A DNA stretch of 64,000 bases, taken from NCBI RefSeq assembly GCF_015686655.1, contig NZ_JADPMP010000004.1:1-64000 (forward strand). The letters are read 5' to 3'. The translations under genes and the position numbers were made by a program. Below, one piece after another: positions 9,652 to 20,200 of this stretch (its first letter is position 1; each line of letters starts with the position of its first letter). The DNA is from Pontibacter sp. FD36. GTDB lineage: Bacteria; Bacteroidota; Bacteroidia; Cytophagales; Hymenobacteraceae. Under the pieces are notes generated by a model. That model ran no database searches and had not been told where the DNA came from. It saw only the letters and a program-made list of their open reading frames with translations.

Positions 9652-9690
9652 AAATCCCGCCCGGGCCATACCTGACCGAGGCGGGATTTT
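9652..9690. terminator. hairpin between dehydrogenase and GT4 genes
   Basis: A 10-bp perfect stem (9652-9661 with 9680-9689) lies in the gap between two leftward genes. The T tract after it on the minus strand is short (TTT), so it may attenuate rather than end transcription into the GT4 gene; on the plus strand it is followed by TTTTGCCTTTT. Confidence 0.6.
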
Positions 9691-9726
9691 GCCTTTTAGT
9701 TTATTCTATGTCGCCACAGCGCCAGA

Positions 9727-11073
9727 TTAGGCCATTGCGGTTTTATTCGGTTCCTGCTCCTTTGTCTCAGCGAGAGCGGAGGCAAAGTATTTCCGCTGTT
9801 CCTCCCGCAGTTTGTCGATCGTCCTACCCTCCGGTAAAATTACGTCATCATAGGTCAGCACCTGGTCTTTCGGGATGTCTCGCTTCAGCACGCAGCCTTC
9901 GGCTACACCTATTGGCAGCAGGTTCTCGCGCTCGGTCACGTCAGCGTTTTCGCACAGACCATAGGTCATGTAATGGCCGATGCCGTCAATGGTCTCACCG
10001 GCTTTCAGATCCTTTTTGGCGGCTGTTACTACTTCTACGTAAGGATGGTCCAGTGGCGTGAGAGCGGCATCGTTAAAAAGTACGGCTCTGGCGATGGTGA
10101 GTGGCACTTCGAGGTGGCACAGGTGGTACGGGGTATAGAAACAGTACAGCGGCCCCTCTCCCATCTTGTAGTAGTTAAGGTAATGCTGTTGCCGTGGATT
10201 ATCCTGCGTAGCCAGCACAAATACGCCGCCAGCCGGCTCGGCTATACCTACCACATAGTCCACAATACCCGGCCCGTTGGTGAGTTCCTCCAGCGGAAAC
10301 AAATTCACCGACTCCCGGATGTTAGCCCCCTGCGGCGCATAAGGGCCCAGCATACCTCGTTTAGCTACACGCATACCTGTTCCGTTGGCCACAATGGCCT
10401 GTTCGAACGATATCTTGGTGCCATCGGCAAAAGAAGTCACCATGGCGGGGTTCTGGCCCCAGCGCTTGGCAAAGCCCTCTTGTGTAGTGGGGTTACGGTA
10501 AGGGTCATGCAGACCTTTGATATTACCGCAGAGCACCGGTTTCATACCGATGGACTTCACGTAGCGGTACAGGTTCATGATCACACCGGGCTGGTCGCCG
10601 TCAACATTAGTGAATACGACGCCCGCCTTGTCAGCGTATACCTTCAGGATCGGGCCAACCGTGCCGTCGACCTCCGCATCCATCATAATGGTATGCTTGC
10701 CGTTTTGGATCGCCTCCAGCGCCACCTGCGCCCCGAATTCCACGGCACCGGTTACCTCCAGAATAGCATCTATACCTTCTGCACGGCATAACAGCATCGG
10801 GTCATTGGTAATGCTATACCTGCCATTGCGGATGTTTTCCTGCAGGGCTTCCAATGACGTTACTTCTTCCACGTCGCCTATACCTGCCTCGTTGTAGGTC
10901 TCGCGGGCACGCTCAATGGTTCGGTTTGAGATCGCCACCAGTTCCATTCCCGGCACGTGGTGCTTGATTTGCACGGCCACACCTTTGGCCATAAATCCGG
11001 CTCCCACCATCCCTACACGGACAGGTCGGCCTTCGGCTTCTCGTTTGGCTAATGCGGTATCTATAATGATCAT
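9727..11073 (-). CDS. SAF-domain NAD(P)-dependent oxidoreductase
   Basis: A 448-residue protein with an N-terminal Rossmann fold (GMVGAGFMAKG, near residues 20-30) resembling homoserine-dehydrogenase-type NAD(P) domains. The C-terminal part (about 385-430) resembles an SAF domain and contains CVLKRDIPKDQVLTYDDV. Proteins of this architecture commonly lie beside rfbF/rfbG in O-antigen or exopolysaccharide clusters. It starts about 110 bases after the rfbC-like gene and runs in the same direction. A role in reducing or oxidising the nucleotide-linked ketosugar is plausible, but the reaction of this family is not settled to my knowledge. Family call is confident; pathway step is inference. Confidence 0.8.
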   Translation of the reverse strand: MIIIDTALAKREAEGRPVRVGMVGAGFMAKGVAVQIKHHVPGMELVAISNRTIERARETYNEAGIGDVEEVTSLEALQENIRNGRYSITNDPMLLCRAEGIDAILEVTGAVEFGAQVALEAIQNGKHTIMMDAEVDGTVGPILKVYADKAGVVFTNVDGDQPGVIMNLYRYVKSIGMKPVLCGNIKGLHDPYRNPTTQEGFAKRWGQNPAMVTSFADGTKISFEQAIVANGTGMRVAKRGMLGPYAPQGANIRESVNLFPLEELTNGPGIVDYVVGIAEPAGGVFVLATQDNPRQQHYLNYYKMGEGPLYCFYTPYHLCHLEVPLTIARAVLFNDAALTPLDHPYVEVVTAAKKDLKAGETIDGIGHYMTYGLCENADVTERENLLPIGVAEGCVLKRDIPKDQVLTYDDVILPEGRTIDKLREEQRKYFASALAETKEQEPNKTAMA

Positions 11074-11186
11074 AATTCTTCTTTTGAAATGCGCTTTTGC
11101 AAAACGACTTTATTCAGTTTCAGACAAGCTATAGGTATAATTCCGAAATCTAATGTCCACTACCATTTTCCTGTCGTCAAATTCAC

Positions 11187-11738
11187 TTACAAAGCAGACT
11201 GCTCCGGTATGGCTTCCAGCAGAGGATGGTTCTGGTCCTTTTCTGAGATGATCTGAGGCTCCATCGGCCACTGAATGTTGAAAGCCGGGTCGTTCCAGCG
11301 ATGGCCACGCTCTGCGCCGGCCGCATAAAAGGCCGTCACCTGGTACATCACGTCGGAGTTGTCTTCCAGTGTCAGGTAGCCGTGTGCGAAGCGTTCCGGT
11401 ACGTAGAGCATGCGGTAATTGTCCGCAGTTAGTTCCACCCCTATCCATTGCTTATACGTCTCAGAGTCGGGACGCAGATCTACTATCACGTCGTAGATAG
11501 CACCGCGGGTGCAACGCACGAGCTTGGTCTCAGCGTGCGGGGCCAGTTGCATATGCATGCCGCGCAGCGTGCCCTTCTTGTAGTTGTAGCTCACATTGGC
11601 CTGCACCAGGTTGGTGTTCAGCCCGTACTGCTCAAACTCCTGCTGGCAGTAAGCCCGGCCAAAGAAGCCACGCTCGTCTTCCAGCTTCTTGATGTCGATG
11701 ATGTAAGCGCCTTTTAGTTTGGTTTCTGTAAAGATCAT
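11187..11738 (-). CDS. rfbC: dTDP-4-dehydrorhamnose 3,5-epimerase family protein
   Basis: A 183-residue cupin of the RmlC family, of normal length. Visible family features are DERGFFGRAYCQQEF near residue 22, the GTLRGMHMQ segment with the catalytic His near residue 62, and RFAHGYLTLED. Classical RmlC epimerises C3 and C5 of dTDP-4-keto-6-deoxyglucose. Here the upstream neighbours make CDP-4-keto-6-deoxyglucose instead (rfbF, rfbG), so the real substrate is more likely the CDP-linked sugar. No other dTDP-rhamnose gene (rmlA, rmlB, rmlD) is in the window. The family is certain; the substrate is inferred. Confidence 0.88.
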   Translation of the reverse strand: MIFTETKLKGAYIIDIKKLEDERGFFGRAYCQQEFEQYGLNTNLVQANVSYNYKKGTLRGMHMQLAPHAETKLVRCTRGAIYDVIVDLRPDSETYKQWIGVELTADNYRMLYVPERFAHGYLTLEDNSDVMYQVTAFYAAGAERGHRWNDPAFNIQWPMEPQIISEKDQNHPLLEAIPEQSAL

Positions 11739-11758
11739 GTGTTTGATGTATTGGAAAA

Positions 11759-11787
11759 CACCTGCAAGGGTTGCCTCGCAGGTGCTT
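11759..11787 (-). terminator. intercistronic hairpin rfbG-rfbC
   Basis: A 7-bp stem (11759-11765 with 11778-11784) is followed on the minus strand by TTTT. It sits in the 59-bp gap between rfbG and the rfbC-like gene and could partly terminate transcription or protect the 3' end of upstream mRNA. Confidence 0.45.
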
Positions 11788-11797
11788 GTCGTTCAGA

Positions 11798-12904
11798 TTA
11801 AGATGGCAGGTATGCAGGCTGTTCTTCACCCAGGTATTCCGCGATCTGCCCTATCGTGAATTCCTTGATGTCTGTTATACCTTCATGATACGTCTTATAC
11901 CAGCCGATGGTGCGCTCAATGGCCTGCGCCGAGTTGTACTTTGGCGTCCAGCCCAGTTCTACCAAAGCCTTACTGATGTCGAGCTTGAGCAAACCGGCTT
12001 CGTGCGGCTGGTTCTTGAGCTCCGGTTTGTCGTAGCTGCCCGAGCCCCATACCTGCAGGGCTTTCTGCACCAGGTCCTCCACCGGACTATTGTCACCGGC
12101 CTGCGGACCAAAGTTCCAGGCACCTCCAAAGGGTTTGGGGTCTTGCGCAATTTTAGCACCCAGCAACAGGTAACCACCCAGTGGCTCCAGCACATGCTGC
12201 CACGGACGTACCGCATTGGGGTTACGCACTGTTACTGGCTCCCCTACCCGCAGCGCACGCACAATGTCAGGTATAATACGGTCCTTGGCCCAGTCGCCGC
12301 CACCGATCACATTACCGGCGCGGGTGCTGGCGATTGCTTTCTGATGCTGGTCAAAAGCCTCCGGATGGAAGAACGAGCGGGTATAGGACGAGATCACCAG
12401 CTCCGCACAGGCTTTGCTGGCACTGTAGGGATCGTAGCCGCCCAGTTGGTCCGTTTCACGGTAAGGATAAACCCATTCCTTGTTCTCGTATACCTTATCT
12501 GTCGTGATCAGCACCACCGAGCAAGGCTTCTCCAATCTGCGTACCGCATCTAGCACATGGGCTGTACCCACGGCATTCACGGCGAAGGTCTCGGAAGGAA
12601 ACTCGTAGGACAGGCGCACCAGCGGCTGCGCTGCCAGATGGAAGATAAAGTCAGGCTGGAAACGCATCACTGCTTCATCTACGGCTTCTTTGTCCCTTAT
12701 ATCTGAGATCACTGACTCGCATAAGCTGTCTCCATCGATGAGGTGGTACAGGTCTTCTTCGGTTTCAGGTGCAAGGGCATAACCCATCACCTCAGCCCCC
12801 AGCGAGTGCAGCATTTGCAACATCCAGGAACCCTTGAAGCCGGTATGGCCAGTCAGAAATACTTTTTTGTTTTGATAGGTCTGCTGCAGAAATTCTCTCT
12901 TCAT
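11798..12904 (-). CDS. rfbG: CDP-glucose 4,6-dehydratase
   Basis: A 368-residue extended short-chain dehydrogenase. The NAD-binding motif is TGHTGFKGSW near residues 18-27, and the active-site Tyr-Lys pair is in DPYSASKACAEL near 153-164; the DKVYENKEW segment is typical of CDP-glucose 4,6-dehydratases. It converts CDP-glucose to CDP-4-keto-6-deoxyglucose, the branch point for CDP-linked deoxysugars. It follows rfbF by 79 bases in the same orientation, and together they form the entry module of the pathway. Length and motifs are normal. Confidence 0.94.
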   Translation of the reverse strand: MKREFLQQTYQNKKVFLTGHTGFKGSWMLQMLHSLGAEVMGYALAPETEEDLYHLIDGDSLCESVISDIRDKEAVDEAVMRFQPDFIFHLAAQPLVRLSYEFPSETFAVNAVGTAHVLDAVRRLEKPCSVVLITTDKVYENKEWVYPYRETDQLGGYDPYSASKACAELVISSYTRSFFHPEAFDQHQKAIASTRAGNVIGGGDWAKDRIIPDIVRALRVGEPVTVRNPNAVRPWQHVLEPLGGYLLLGAKIAQDPKPFGGAWNFGPQAGDNSPVEDLVQKALQVWGSGSYDKPELKNQPHEAGLLKLDISKALVELGWTPKYNSAQAIERTIGWYKTYHEGITDIKEFTIGQIAEYLGEEQPAYLPS

Positions 12905-12983
12905 CAGCTTATGTTTCGCTAAAAGGTCAGGTATAGGATATGTTATACGCAGTTGCCAAACAATGTGCTATACCCTTCGCCCT

Positions 12984-13784
12984 TTAGGCATTTACAGGTT
13001 GGTTTTGAATCACTTTGTACCAGGGAGCTTTGCCTTGCTGGATCAGCTCTTCCAGATAGTTCTTGTCTCGAAGCGTATCCATTGGCTGCCAGAAGCCTGT
13101 GTGTTTGAAAGCAGCCATCTCCCCTTCGCGGGCCAGTCGTTCCATTGGTTCGCGCTCCCAAGTGGTGTGGTCGCCATCGATGTAGTCAATCACGGATGGT
13201 TCCAGCACAAAGAAGCCACCATTGATCCAGGGCTGTTCGCCGCCTTCCGGTTTTTCCTGGAAATGACGCACATGGGTATCATCGCCGGAAAGCGTGAAAA
13301 CGCCAAAACGGCCTGGCTGCTGCACGGCAGTAAGCGTGGCCTTGGTGCCCTGCTGTTTATGAAACTCAATCGCAGCGCTAATGTCAATATCGCTCACACC
13401 GTCGCCATAGGTCAGGCAGAACGTTTCGTCACCGATGTAGTCGCGCACACGTTTCAATCGTCCGCCTGTCAGCGTACCTTCGCCAGTGTCTACCAGTGTC
13501 ACTTTCCACGACTCTGTGTTGTTCTGGTGCACCTTCATGCTGTTGGTGCTCATGTCGAAGGTCACGTCTGAGTTATGCAAAAAGTAGTTGGCGAAATACT
13601 CTTTGATCATGTGGCCTTTGTAACCACAGCAAATCACAAAATCATTGATTCCATGGGCTGAGTATATTTTCATGATATGCCAGAGGATGGGTTTCCCGCC
13701 GATCTCCACCATCGGTTTCGGCCTGATACCACTCTCCTCACTGATGCGGGTTCCATATCCGCCTGCCAGTATTACAGCTTTCAT
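12984..13784 (-). CDS. rfbF: glucose-1-phosphate cytidylyltransferase
   Basis: A 266-residue nucleotidyltransferase. The N-terminus has the sugar-nucleotide signature [20 protein letters not shown], followed by [15 protein letters not shown]; the [12 protein letters not shown] segment near residue 130 carries the metal-binding Asp. It makes CDP-glucose from CTP and glucose-1-phosphate. It is the first gene of the leftward CDP-sugar set, directly upstream of rfbG, the enzyme that consumes its product. Length is normal for RfbF. The promoter should lie in the roughly 300-bp gap upstream, although I could not identify a clear element. Confidence 0.95.
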   Translation of the reverse strand: MKAVILAGGYGTRISEESGIRPKPMVEIGGKPILWHIMKIYSAHGINDFVICCGYKGHMIKEYFANYFLHNSDVTFDMSTNSMKVHQNNTESWKVTLVDTGEGTLTGGRLKRVRDYIGDETFCLTYGDGVSDIDISAAIEFHKQQGTKATLTAVQQPGRFGVFTLSGDDTHVRHFQEKPEGGEQPWINGGFFVLEPSVIDYIDGDHTTWEREPMERLAREGEMAAFKHTGFWQPMDTLRDKNYLEELIQQGKAPWYKVIQNQPVNA

Positions 13785-14084
13785 TAATTATAAGGGTTTG
13801 GGGTGAACTTCAGTTTTAAATCTGTCTTCTATACGACAATTACTATATTTTGATTATGATATTGCGGAATTTATAATCGCAGGCAGCTATGTTCTTAAGT
13901 ATCAGAACTTCGCGTGTTATAACATACCTCCACCTGCAATTACTAGTCCTTATACCTGCATTTGGCTGATAAGTTGAGCTTAAGTCAGTAGCTTTTCAGA
14001 CACGCTTGCAAAAAGCTCTAAGTGAACTGATGAAAAAAATGCGCTGAGGTGGTGCTTTACCTACGCAGCGCATTTTTGGTCTTG
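13785..14084. other. intergenic upstream of rfbF
   Basis: A 300-bp gap separates rfbF from the WecG-type gene. It contains the terminator of the latter at its right end and presumably the rfbF promoter. No coding frame or perfect TAnnTTTG element on the minus strand was found. Confidence 0.5.
14034..14077 (-). terminator. terminator after the WecG/TagA gene
   Basis: A 12-bp perfect stem (14035-14046 with 14066-14077) includes A/T tracts at both ends and lies 8 bases beyond the stop codon of the leftward glycosyltransferase gene. It separates this transcript from rfbF. Confidence 0.8.
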
Positions 14085-14921
14085 CTAACCCACCGTTACG
14101 GCAGTAGCTTTATTATGTTTATCCCTGGGCCAGAGCATGTCTTTTAGCGTCAGGTATACGAAAGTGCTGTTGGTAACCAAGTAGCGTTTCCAAAGCCGTT
14201 TTGGTTCCTGGTACAGCCTATACGTCCACTCCAGCGACAGGTCTCGCGCCCATTTCGGTAGGCGCTTTTCCAGTCCCGCGTATGTCATGTAAGCTTGTCC
14301 AACGCCTAGCATACAGGCCTTTACACGGCCCTTGTGCTCGGCCATCCAACGCTCCTGCTTCGGACAACCCAGTGCTACAAACACCAGGTCAGCGCCTGAG
14401 TCATTGATCATGTCCACAATCGACTGATCTTCCTCTTTTGTAAGTTGACGGAAGGGCGGTGAATAATGGCCTGCTATCTTGACATCCGGGTGCTTTGATT
14501 TTGCAGTAGCCACCACAGCTTCCAGTACATCGTCAGTGGAGCCGTAGAAGAAGACCGACTTGCCCCTGGCAGCGGCTTCCTTAATCAGGCGCGGCATCAG
14601 GTCCATGCCTGGCACGCGGTCCTGCTTGTGGCCGTACTTCAGCTTCATCAGTTTTGAAAGTGGCCCGCCGTCAGGTGAGGCAACGTCTGCCTCGTTTAGT
14701 ATTTTATTGAAGTTCGGGTCCTGGTACGCTTCCACGAGCATGTGCACATTGGCAAAGCATACGTAAGACGATGTCCTGTTTTCAGTCATCCAGAAGACCT
14801 GCTCCACAAACTCGTCGAAACGACCCGTGGTGATATAGGAGTTCAGGAGGCGGCGCTTTTGCTGTAAGGGTGCAGCTGTTTTGCGCAGGGTGCTTGTCTC
14901 AGTCATTTCGTTAGTATGCAT
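14085..14921 (-). CDS. WecG/TagA/CpsF-family glycosyltransferase
   Basis: A 278-residue GT26 enzyme. Family features are the NVHMLVEAY segment, SPDGGPLSKLMK near residue 90, the VPGMDLMPRLIKEA motif, FFYGSTDDVLEAV, and LVFVALGCPKQERWMAEHK near 185-200. These enzymes transfer a sugar, typically ManNAc or ManNAcA, to an undecaprenyl-pyrophosphate-linked first sugar. The start codon lies inside the end of the upstream sugar-phosphate transferase gene (11-bp overlap), so the two are translationally linked and likely act as steps one and two of repeat-unit assembly. The exact donor cannot be read from sequence. Confidence 0.93.
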   Translation of the reverse strand: MHTNEMTETSTLRKTAAPLQQKRRLLNSYITTGRFDEFVEQVFWMTENRTSSYVCFANVHMLVEAYQDPNFNKILNEADVASPDGGPLSKLMKLKYGHKQDRVPGMDLMPRLIKEAAARGKSVFFYGSTDDVLEAVVATAKSKHPDVKIAGHYSPPFRQLTKEEDQSIVDMINDSGADLVFVALGCPKQERWMAEHKGRVKACMLGVGQAYMTYAGLEKRLPKWARDLSLEWTYRLYQEPKRLWKRYLVTNSTFVYLTLKDMLWPRDKHNKATAVTVG

Positions 14922-16305
14922 TTTTCTCGCCTTTCACCATATTCCACACAGTCAGGAAGATGATTTTCATGTCCATCATGAAGCTCCAGTTTTCCATATA
15001 CTTCACATCGTACTCCACACGTTTCTCCATCAGGTGCACTTCCTTGGTTTCGCCTCTGTAACCACTCACCTGAGCATAGCCTGTAATGCCTGGTGTTACG
15101 AAGTGGCGCATTTTGTACTTGTTGATCACTTTAGAGTAGTGGTCCAACTGCGACACCAAGTTCGGACGTGGTCCTACTACCGACATGTCGCCAAGCAGCA
15201 CGTTGAAAAACTGTGGCAGTTCGTCCAGGTTGGTCTTGCGCAGGAAAGCTCCTACTCGGGTTACACGTGGGTCATCCTTGGTGGCCTGCAGCTCTGTATT
15301 GTTGTTCACACGCATGGTTCTGAACTTGTAGCACACAAACAGGCGGTTCTTTTTACCTGGACGCAGCTGCTTAAAGAAGATCGGACCAGGAGAGCTGATC
15401 TTGATAGCCAATGCGATGATCGGCATCACGATCGGGAACAGGAACAGGATCACACCCAGGGAGAAGGCGATATCAAAAGCACGCTTGATCACACGGTTAG
15501 TTACCTGCTCCAGCGGCTCTTTGCGCACACTGATCATCGGGATGTTCTGGTAGAAGTACATATTCACTTCACGCTGCACAATGGCGCTGAAATCAGGCAC
15601 GATGCGGAAGTAGATGAAGTTCTCGTCAGCAAACTCTGTCAGCTCGTCGATGTGTTCCTTATCATTTACAGGCAAGGTATAGTACACCTCGTCAATGTTG
15701 TTCTGAAGGCAAAACTCCTGAAGGTCAGACACATTACCCTTTACCATGCTGCTATGCTTGCTCAGTTCGTCGGCCTTGTCAGAGAAGAAGCCCATGAACT
15801 TACGACCCGGTGCCTCGTCGCTGCTGAAGGTCTGGTGCAGGTTGATCGCTGCCGGACCCATACCTACAATCACGTAGCGGCTGTAGGCCATATCTGATTT
15901 TGAGAAATAGCGCTGTGCCAGGAAAAGCACCACACGGCTCAGACCGATCAGCAACGCTGTGAACAGGTAAGTATACAAGAGCAACAGGCGGGACAGATGC
16001 TCCAGGTTGAATATCACGATACAGCTGGCCAATATGACGGCGTGTATCGCAAATGCATTCAGCATATTACCAGTCCTTCTACCTACCGGAATAAAACCAT
16101 CGATCCGAAAAACAAAATTCTTGAACCCGGAAACGATCCACCACACGAGCGCAAACAGTACAAAGAAGATACTGTACTGGTGTGTGAGTTCTAGATCACC
16201 GTATCTGAAAAGGTTTGACAGCTTAAACGCGAAAGCTATCAATGTAATGTCTAGTATTAATAAGAGTATTCTATTAAAACTATTATAGTGTCTGTATTTG
16301 TGCAT
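14911..16305 (-). CDS. undecaprenyl-phosphate sugar phosphotransferase (WcaJ-like)
   Basis: A 464-residue polyprenol-phosphate hexose-1-phosphate transferase. The N-terminal half has four or more membrane segments, a central Rossmann-like region ([13 protein letters not shown] near residue 155) follows, and the C-terminal catalytic domain (about 275-464) contains [38 protein letters not shown], the [18 protein letters not shown] segment and GPRPNL. It starts exopolysaccharide repeat-unit synthesis by moving a sugar-1-phosphate, usually glucose-1-phosphate, onto undecaprenyl phosphate at the inner membrane. It is first in a two-gene operon with the WecG-type gene, preceded by a 1-kb AT-rich gap. 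Confidence 0.94.
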   Translation of the reverse strand: MHKYRHYNSFNRILLLILDITLIAFAFKLSNLFRYGDLELTHQYSIFFVLFALVWWIVSGFKNFVFRIDGFIPVGRRTGNMLNAFAIHAVILASCIVIFNLEHLSRLLLLYTYLFTALLIGLSRVVLFLAQRYFSKSDMAYSRYVIVGMGPAAINLHQTFSSDEAPGRKFMGFFSDKADELSKHSSMVKGNVSDLQEFCLQNNIDEVYYTLPVNDKEHIDELTEFADENFIYFRIVPDFSAIVQREVNMYFYQNIPMISVRKEPLEQVTNRVIKRAFDIAFSLGVILFLFPIVMPIIALAIKISSPGPIFFKQLRPGKKNRLFVCYKFRTMRVNNNTELQATKDDPRVTRVGAFLRKTNLDELPQFFNVLLGDMSVVGPRPNLVSQLDHYSKVINKYKMRHFVTPGITGYAQVSGYRGETKEVHLMEKRVEYDVKYMENWSFMMDMKIIFLTVWNMVKGEKNAY

Positions 16306-17296
16306 AACCTGAAATTGTACTTATTGAATCATAATTCCCTTTTTACCTTAATTGACTTTCTCACGCCTCTCGTCTTCAATCACTTTGTCAATCCCCTCGT
16401 TGCTCCAGGACCCATGACAACCTTAATGTCTGTATTCACTTTAGCTTATAATTTATATTCTGCTTAGGAGATACTTGCTTGCCCGCTTTGTAGGGGCTCA
16501 CAATTAACAACCAGAATTTAGACTGAAATACGACTGCATTTATATTAAGGTTTATTAATTTATCGCTAAAACATCAACAAAATTAAAATTGATAATATTA
16601 GTATATTTATATTATTAAATAAACATAGGTTAAAATTATACCTTTAATCTTTATTATATAATTATTTAAATAAATCATCCGTTTTTAGACTGCTATTCCT
16701 AAAAAGGTTTCACTCAGGGGCTGGAATTTTTTATTAAAAAATAATCAACAATAATTCGCTTACTCTAAAAAGGATCATTTTTTAAACTACTCTACCAAAA
16801 TCAAAAAATTTTTACTCAAGCACCGACTAGATTATATTATTTATCCATCCTCACTCGCTGTTTAATACCATATAAGAATAATACAACGCCACACATTACT
16901 ATCTCGCCTGTATCTGTCCCAAATGCCTTGGAACAGGAAAACAACTAAAGCTTGCGTTAATTCAGGATAGGAGCATTTAATAGAATGCTATTTATCTGGA
17001 TGTGCCTTAAATCTTGATTCATAAAAAATTTACAATTATTTGAACCAAGTCCCTTCAAAAAACATTTTGCACAATACGGACAGACCATGAAAATGTTCAG
17101 CCACAGATGATAAATATTTATTGAGCTCAGAATTCATTTTTCTGATACCTCATTAACTAGTTGACAGACATAGGAAAGGATTACCAACACCTCTGTTTTT
17201 CTCTCAAAACGCATCGTTTAGCTGAATTGAATTTTCCGGCCATAGCCATTTTCATAAAAAAGCATTTATCTATAGCAAACTTATACTGAACCCTTT
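16306..17296. other. 991-bp AT-rich non-coding region
   Basis: This gap separates two divergent genes (leftward sugar transferase, rightward giant surface protein). Bases 16540 to about 17060 are strongly AT-rich compared with the surroundings. I see no open frame with coding character, no clear hairpin-T terminator and no full promoter match. It is long for this compact genome and may hold regulatory or RNA elements that I cannot identify by eye. Confidence 0.6.
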
Positions 17297-20200
17297 ATGC
17301 AACCGGTACAAAAGAGCCTCACGTTTGTTGTGCTCACCCTGCTTTATGTGCTGTGTTTTGGTACAAAAACCGTAGCACAAAGTTGCACTCCTATTATAAC
17401 TATTTCGGGCTCTCCTTCATTATGTGCTGAAGGCGAAACGACTCTTACTGCCACACAGGCAGCCAGTTACAAGTGGTCGAATGGTGCTGCCACACAAAGC
17501 ATTACCGTCACAGAAGCAGCCACTTATACCGTCACGACCACCACTGAAGACGGCTGTACGGCCACCTCAGCACCTTTACAGATCAGTGACCGGCCAGACG
17601 CTACGATCAAAGACCCACTCTACGACTTCACCTATTGCAGCTATACCGGCAGCGCCAACTCTTTTAAGCTGGAGGTGGAGAATGCCTCTACTACAGCCGC
17701 CACTAACACGGGCTATACCATCAGTTGGGGCGACGGCAAAAGCAGTGCCCTCGGAACTGATTTTGAGCGAACCAGCCATACCTACACTGCCCCAGGTCTT
17801 TATACGATTACCGTAACAGCCACTGACGCCAGCGGCTGCCAGGGTACCTTCACCGAGAAACTTTTCATTGGCAGCAACCCCGGCCTGGGTATCACCAGCG
17901 ATGGCAATAACATCGACTGCGCCCCGGTATCCTATGGGTTTAAGATCACAGGTGTGGAGGGCAACTCACCACATACAGTTTATACCTTCCAGTTCGACGA
18001 TGGCACGGCACCTTATGTGTTCAAACACAACGAGCTGCCTGCTGACCGCATCTTACGCCACGAGTTCCTGGAGTCTTCCAAGGACAAGCCAAACGGCTTC
18101 ACACTGACAGGTACTGCCATCAATCAGTGTAACAAATCCATCGCCACCTTTACCGGTATCCGTATTTCCAAAGGCCCTATCGCCGATTTTGCCATCGGTA
18201 ATGTGTGCTTGAACGAGCCAGTTCGCTTCCAGGACAAGACCAAGAACGGTTATGATGCCTCTGCCAGAACCGACCGATACCGTGTGCAGTGGGAGATCTT
18301 TCCGGCGACAGGCTGGAAGTTCACATCAGGCAATGGCACGACGCTATCTCCGAATGTGGTTTTCAACGAACTGGGTGAGTACATGGTCCGCCTAACTGCC
18401 TATCCACTTGACCCGAACTCGACCTGCTTGCCGACCGTGATGGAGCAGATGATCGTGGTGAACGATGTACCCAAAGCGGCTTTCGAACTGACGCCGGACG
18501 GCGGTGTTTGTGCTCCTTCTATTTTCAGAGCACAGAACAACTCAACCGGTGCAGACCTGAAATATACCTGGACTGTATCCGCCACAGAAGGCTGGAGCTT
18601 TGCGGAGGGCACCGACGCCAACTCTGAGAATCCGGTGTTCAGCTTCGATAAGTCAGGTACTTATACCGTGTCCCTGCTGGCCAGCAGCTTCTGTTCTGCC
18701 GTGAGCACGCAGGAAACGAATATCGTGGTCATTCACAAGCCCCTGGCCACTTTGCCAGAGGCGCAAACCTACTGCGGACCACAAACCATTGCCTTCTCTG
18801 CAGACAACGCTGCCCACCGACCAGTTTACGATGCCCAGTCCGGCACCATCAGCGCCTACCGTTGGGAGGTGAGCGGCCCTGGCAGCGCAACATTTGAAAG
18901 TGGCACCCACGCCGGCTCTGCCTTCCCAACCTTGCGTTTCACAGAGCCGGGCACTTACGAAGTAAAAGTGATTGCTACCAACGAATGCGGCGATTCAGAA
19001 GAAGCTACGCAGCAAATCACCATCGACGCTATACCTGTTCTCGAATTGAACGCACCAAAGGAAGTAGTTTGCCTCAACAGCGGCATCATGCAACTGGAGG
19101 CCTCACATGCAGGCGGTGTTTGGAGCGGCTCTGAATATGTATCGGCTGACGGACAATTTAACCCCGCTGCCGTGGGTTCCTATACCTTAACTTATACCTA
19201 CCGTGCTGGTGTGTGTGAAGTCTCCGAGACTATCGCAGTAACGGTGAATGACCTGCCAGCAGCCCCAACCGTGCAGCCGGTAACAATACTTTGTCCGGGC
19301 ACCCCGGCATTACTACAGGTACTGCAGGCCGAAGGCAGCGTGCAGTGGTACGACCAGCCAACAGGCGGCAATCTGCTGCACGAAGGCAACAGTTTCCAGA
19401 CTTCAGCACTTGATCAGACGACAATATTTTACGCCCAAACTACAGTAGAAGGCGGCTGCTCGAGTGTGCGCACGCCACTTAAAGTAGAGGTATACCCGGC
19501 CACACCAGCTCCTATGGTAGCCCCTGTTACCCTGTGCGGTGCAGGCAGCAGCGCCACCTTGATAGCGGAAGGCAATGCCGGCGCTTATGAATGGTTTGCA
19601 GATGCAGCAGCGACTCAAGCTTTGGAAACGGGCAGAAGCTTCACAGCTCAGAATCTGCCAGAAGGCACCAGCACATTTTATGTACGTGGTGTTACAAATG
19701 GTTGCTACAGCCCTGTAGTGGCTGCAACTGTCACGATTCTGCCAGCGCTTGACCGCAACACACTAAAAGAAGTGGCGACGATCTGCGCAGGCCAGTCCCC
19801 TGCTTTACTCACTGGCACTGCCCCGACCGGTGGCAACGGTAGCTATACCTATCAATGGGAGGCCAGTGTAACAGACGCTGAAGGAGGATTTGAAGTGATT
19901 GCCGGTGCTTCTGCTGCTACTTACCAGCCGGGCACGCTTAACCGCACGATCTGGTTCAGAAGAACGGTGTTATCAGCCGGTTGCTCCCATACTTCCGCTC
20001 CTATTGCTGTTACCGTTACACCTGTTATCGATCAAAATACTGTTACCGCTATCGCTCCTATCTGCGAAGGCGCAGAAGCCCCAACCTTGAAAGGCAGCGA
20101 GCCAATCGGCGGCACGGGCAGCTATGCCTATACCTGGGAATTTAGTACGACAGGCGTAAATGGCAGCTTTAAAACGCCACCTAGTGGGTTCAGTGGAAAA

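Noticed and set aside
9973..10791. Plus-strand open frame (272 codons) inside the SAF dehydrogenase gene
   Set aside because: It is a shadow of the minus-strand gene; it shows no motif and no own promoter.
14881..15897. Plus-strand open frame (338 codons) opposite the WcaJ-like gene
   Set aside because: Its translation is His- and Val-rich without family features, while the minus strand encodes a full sugar phosphotransferase.
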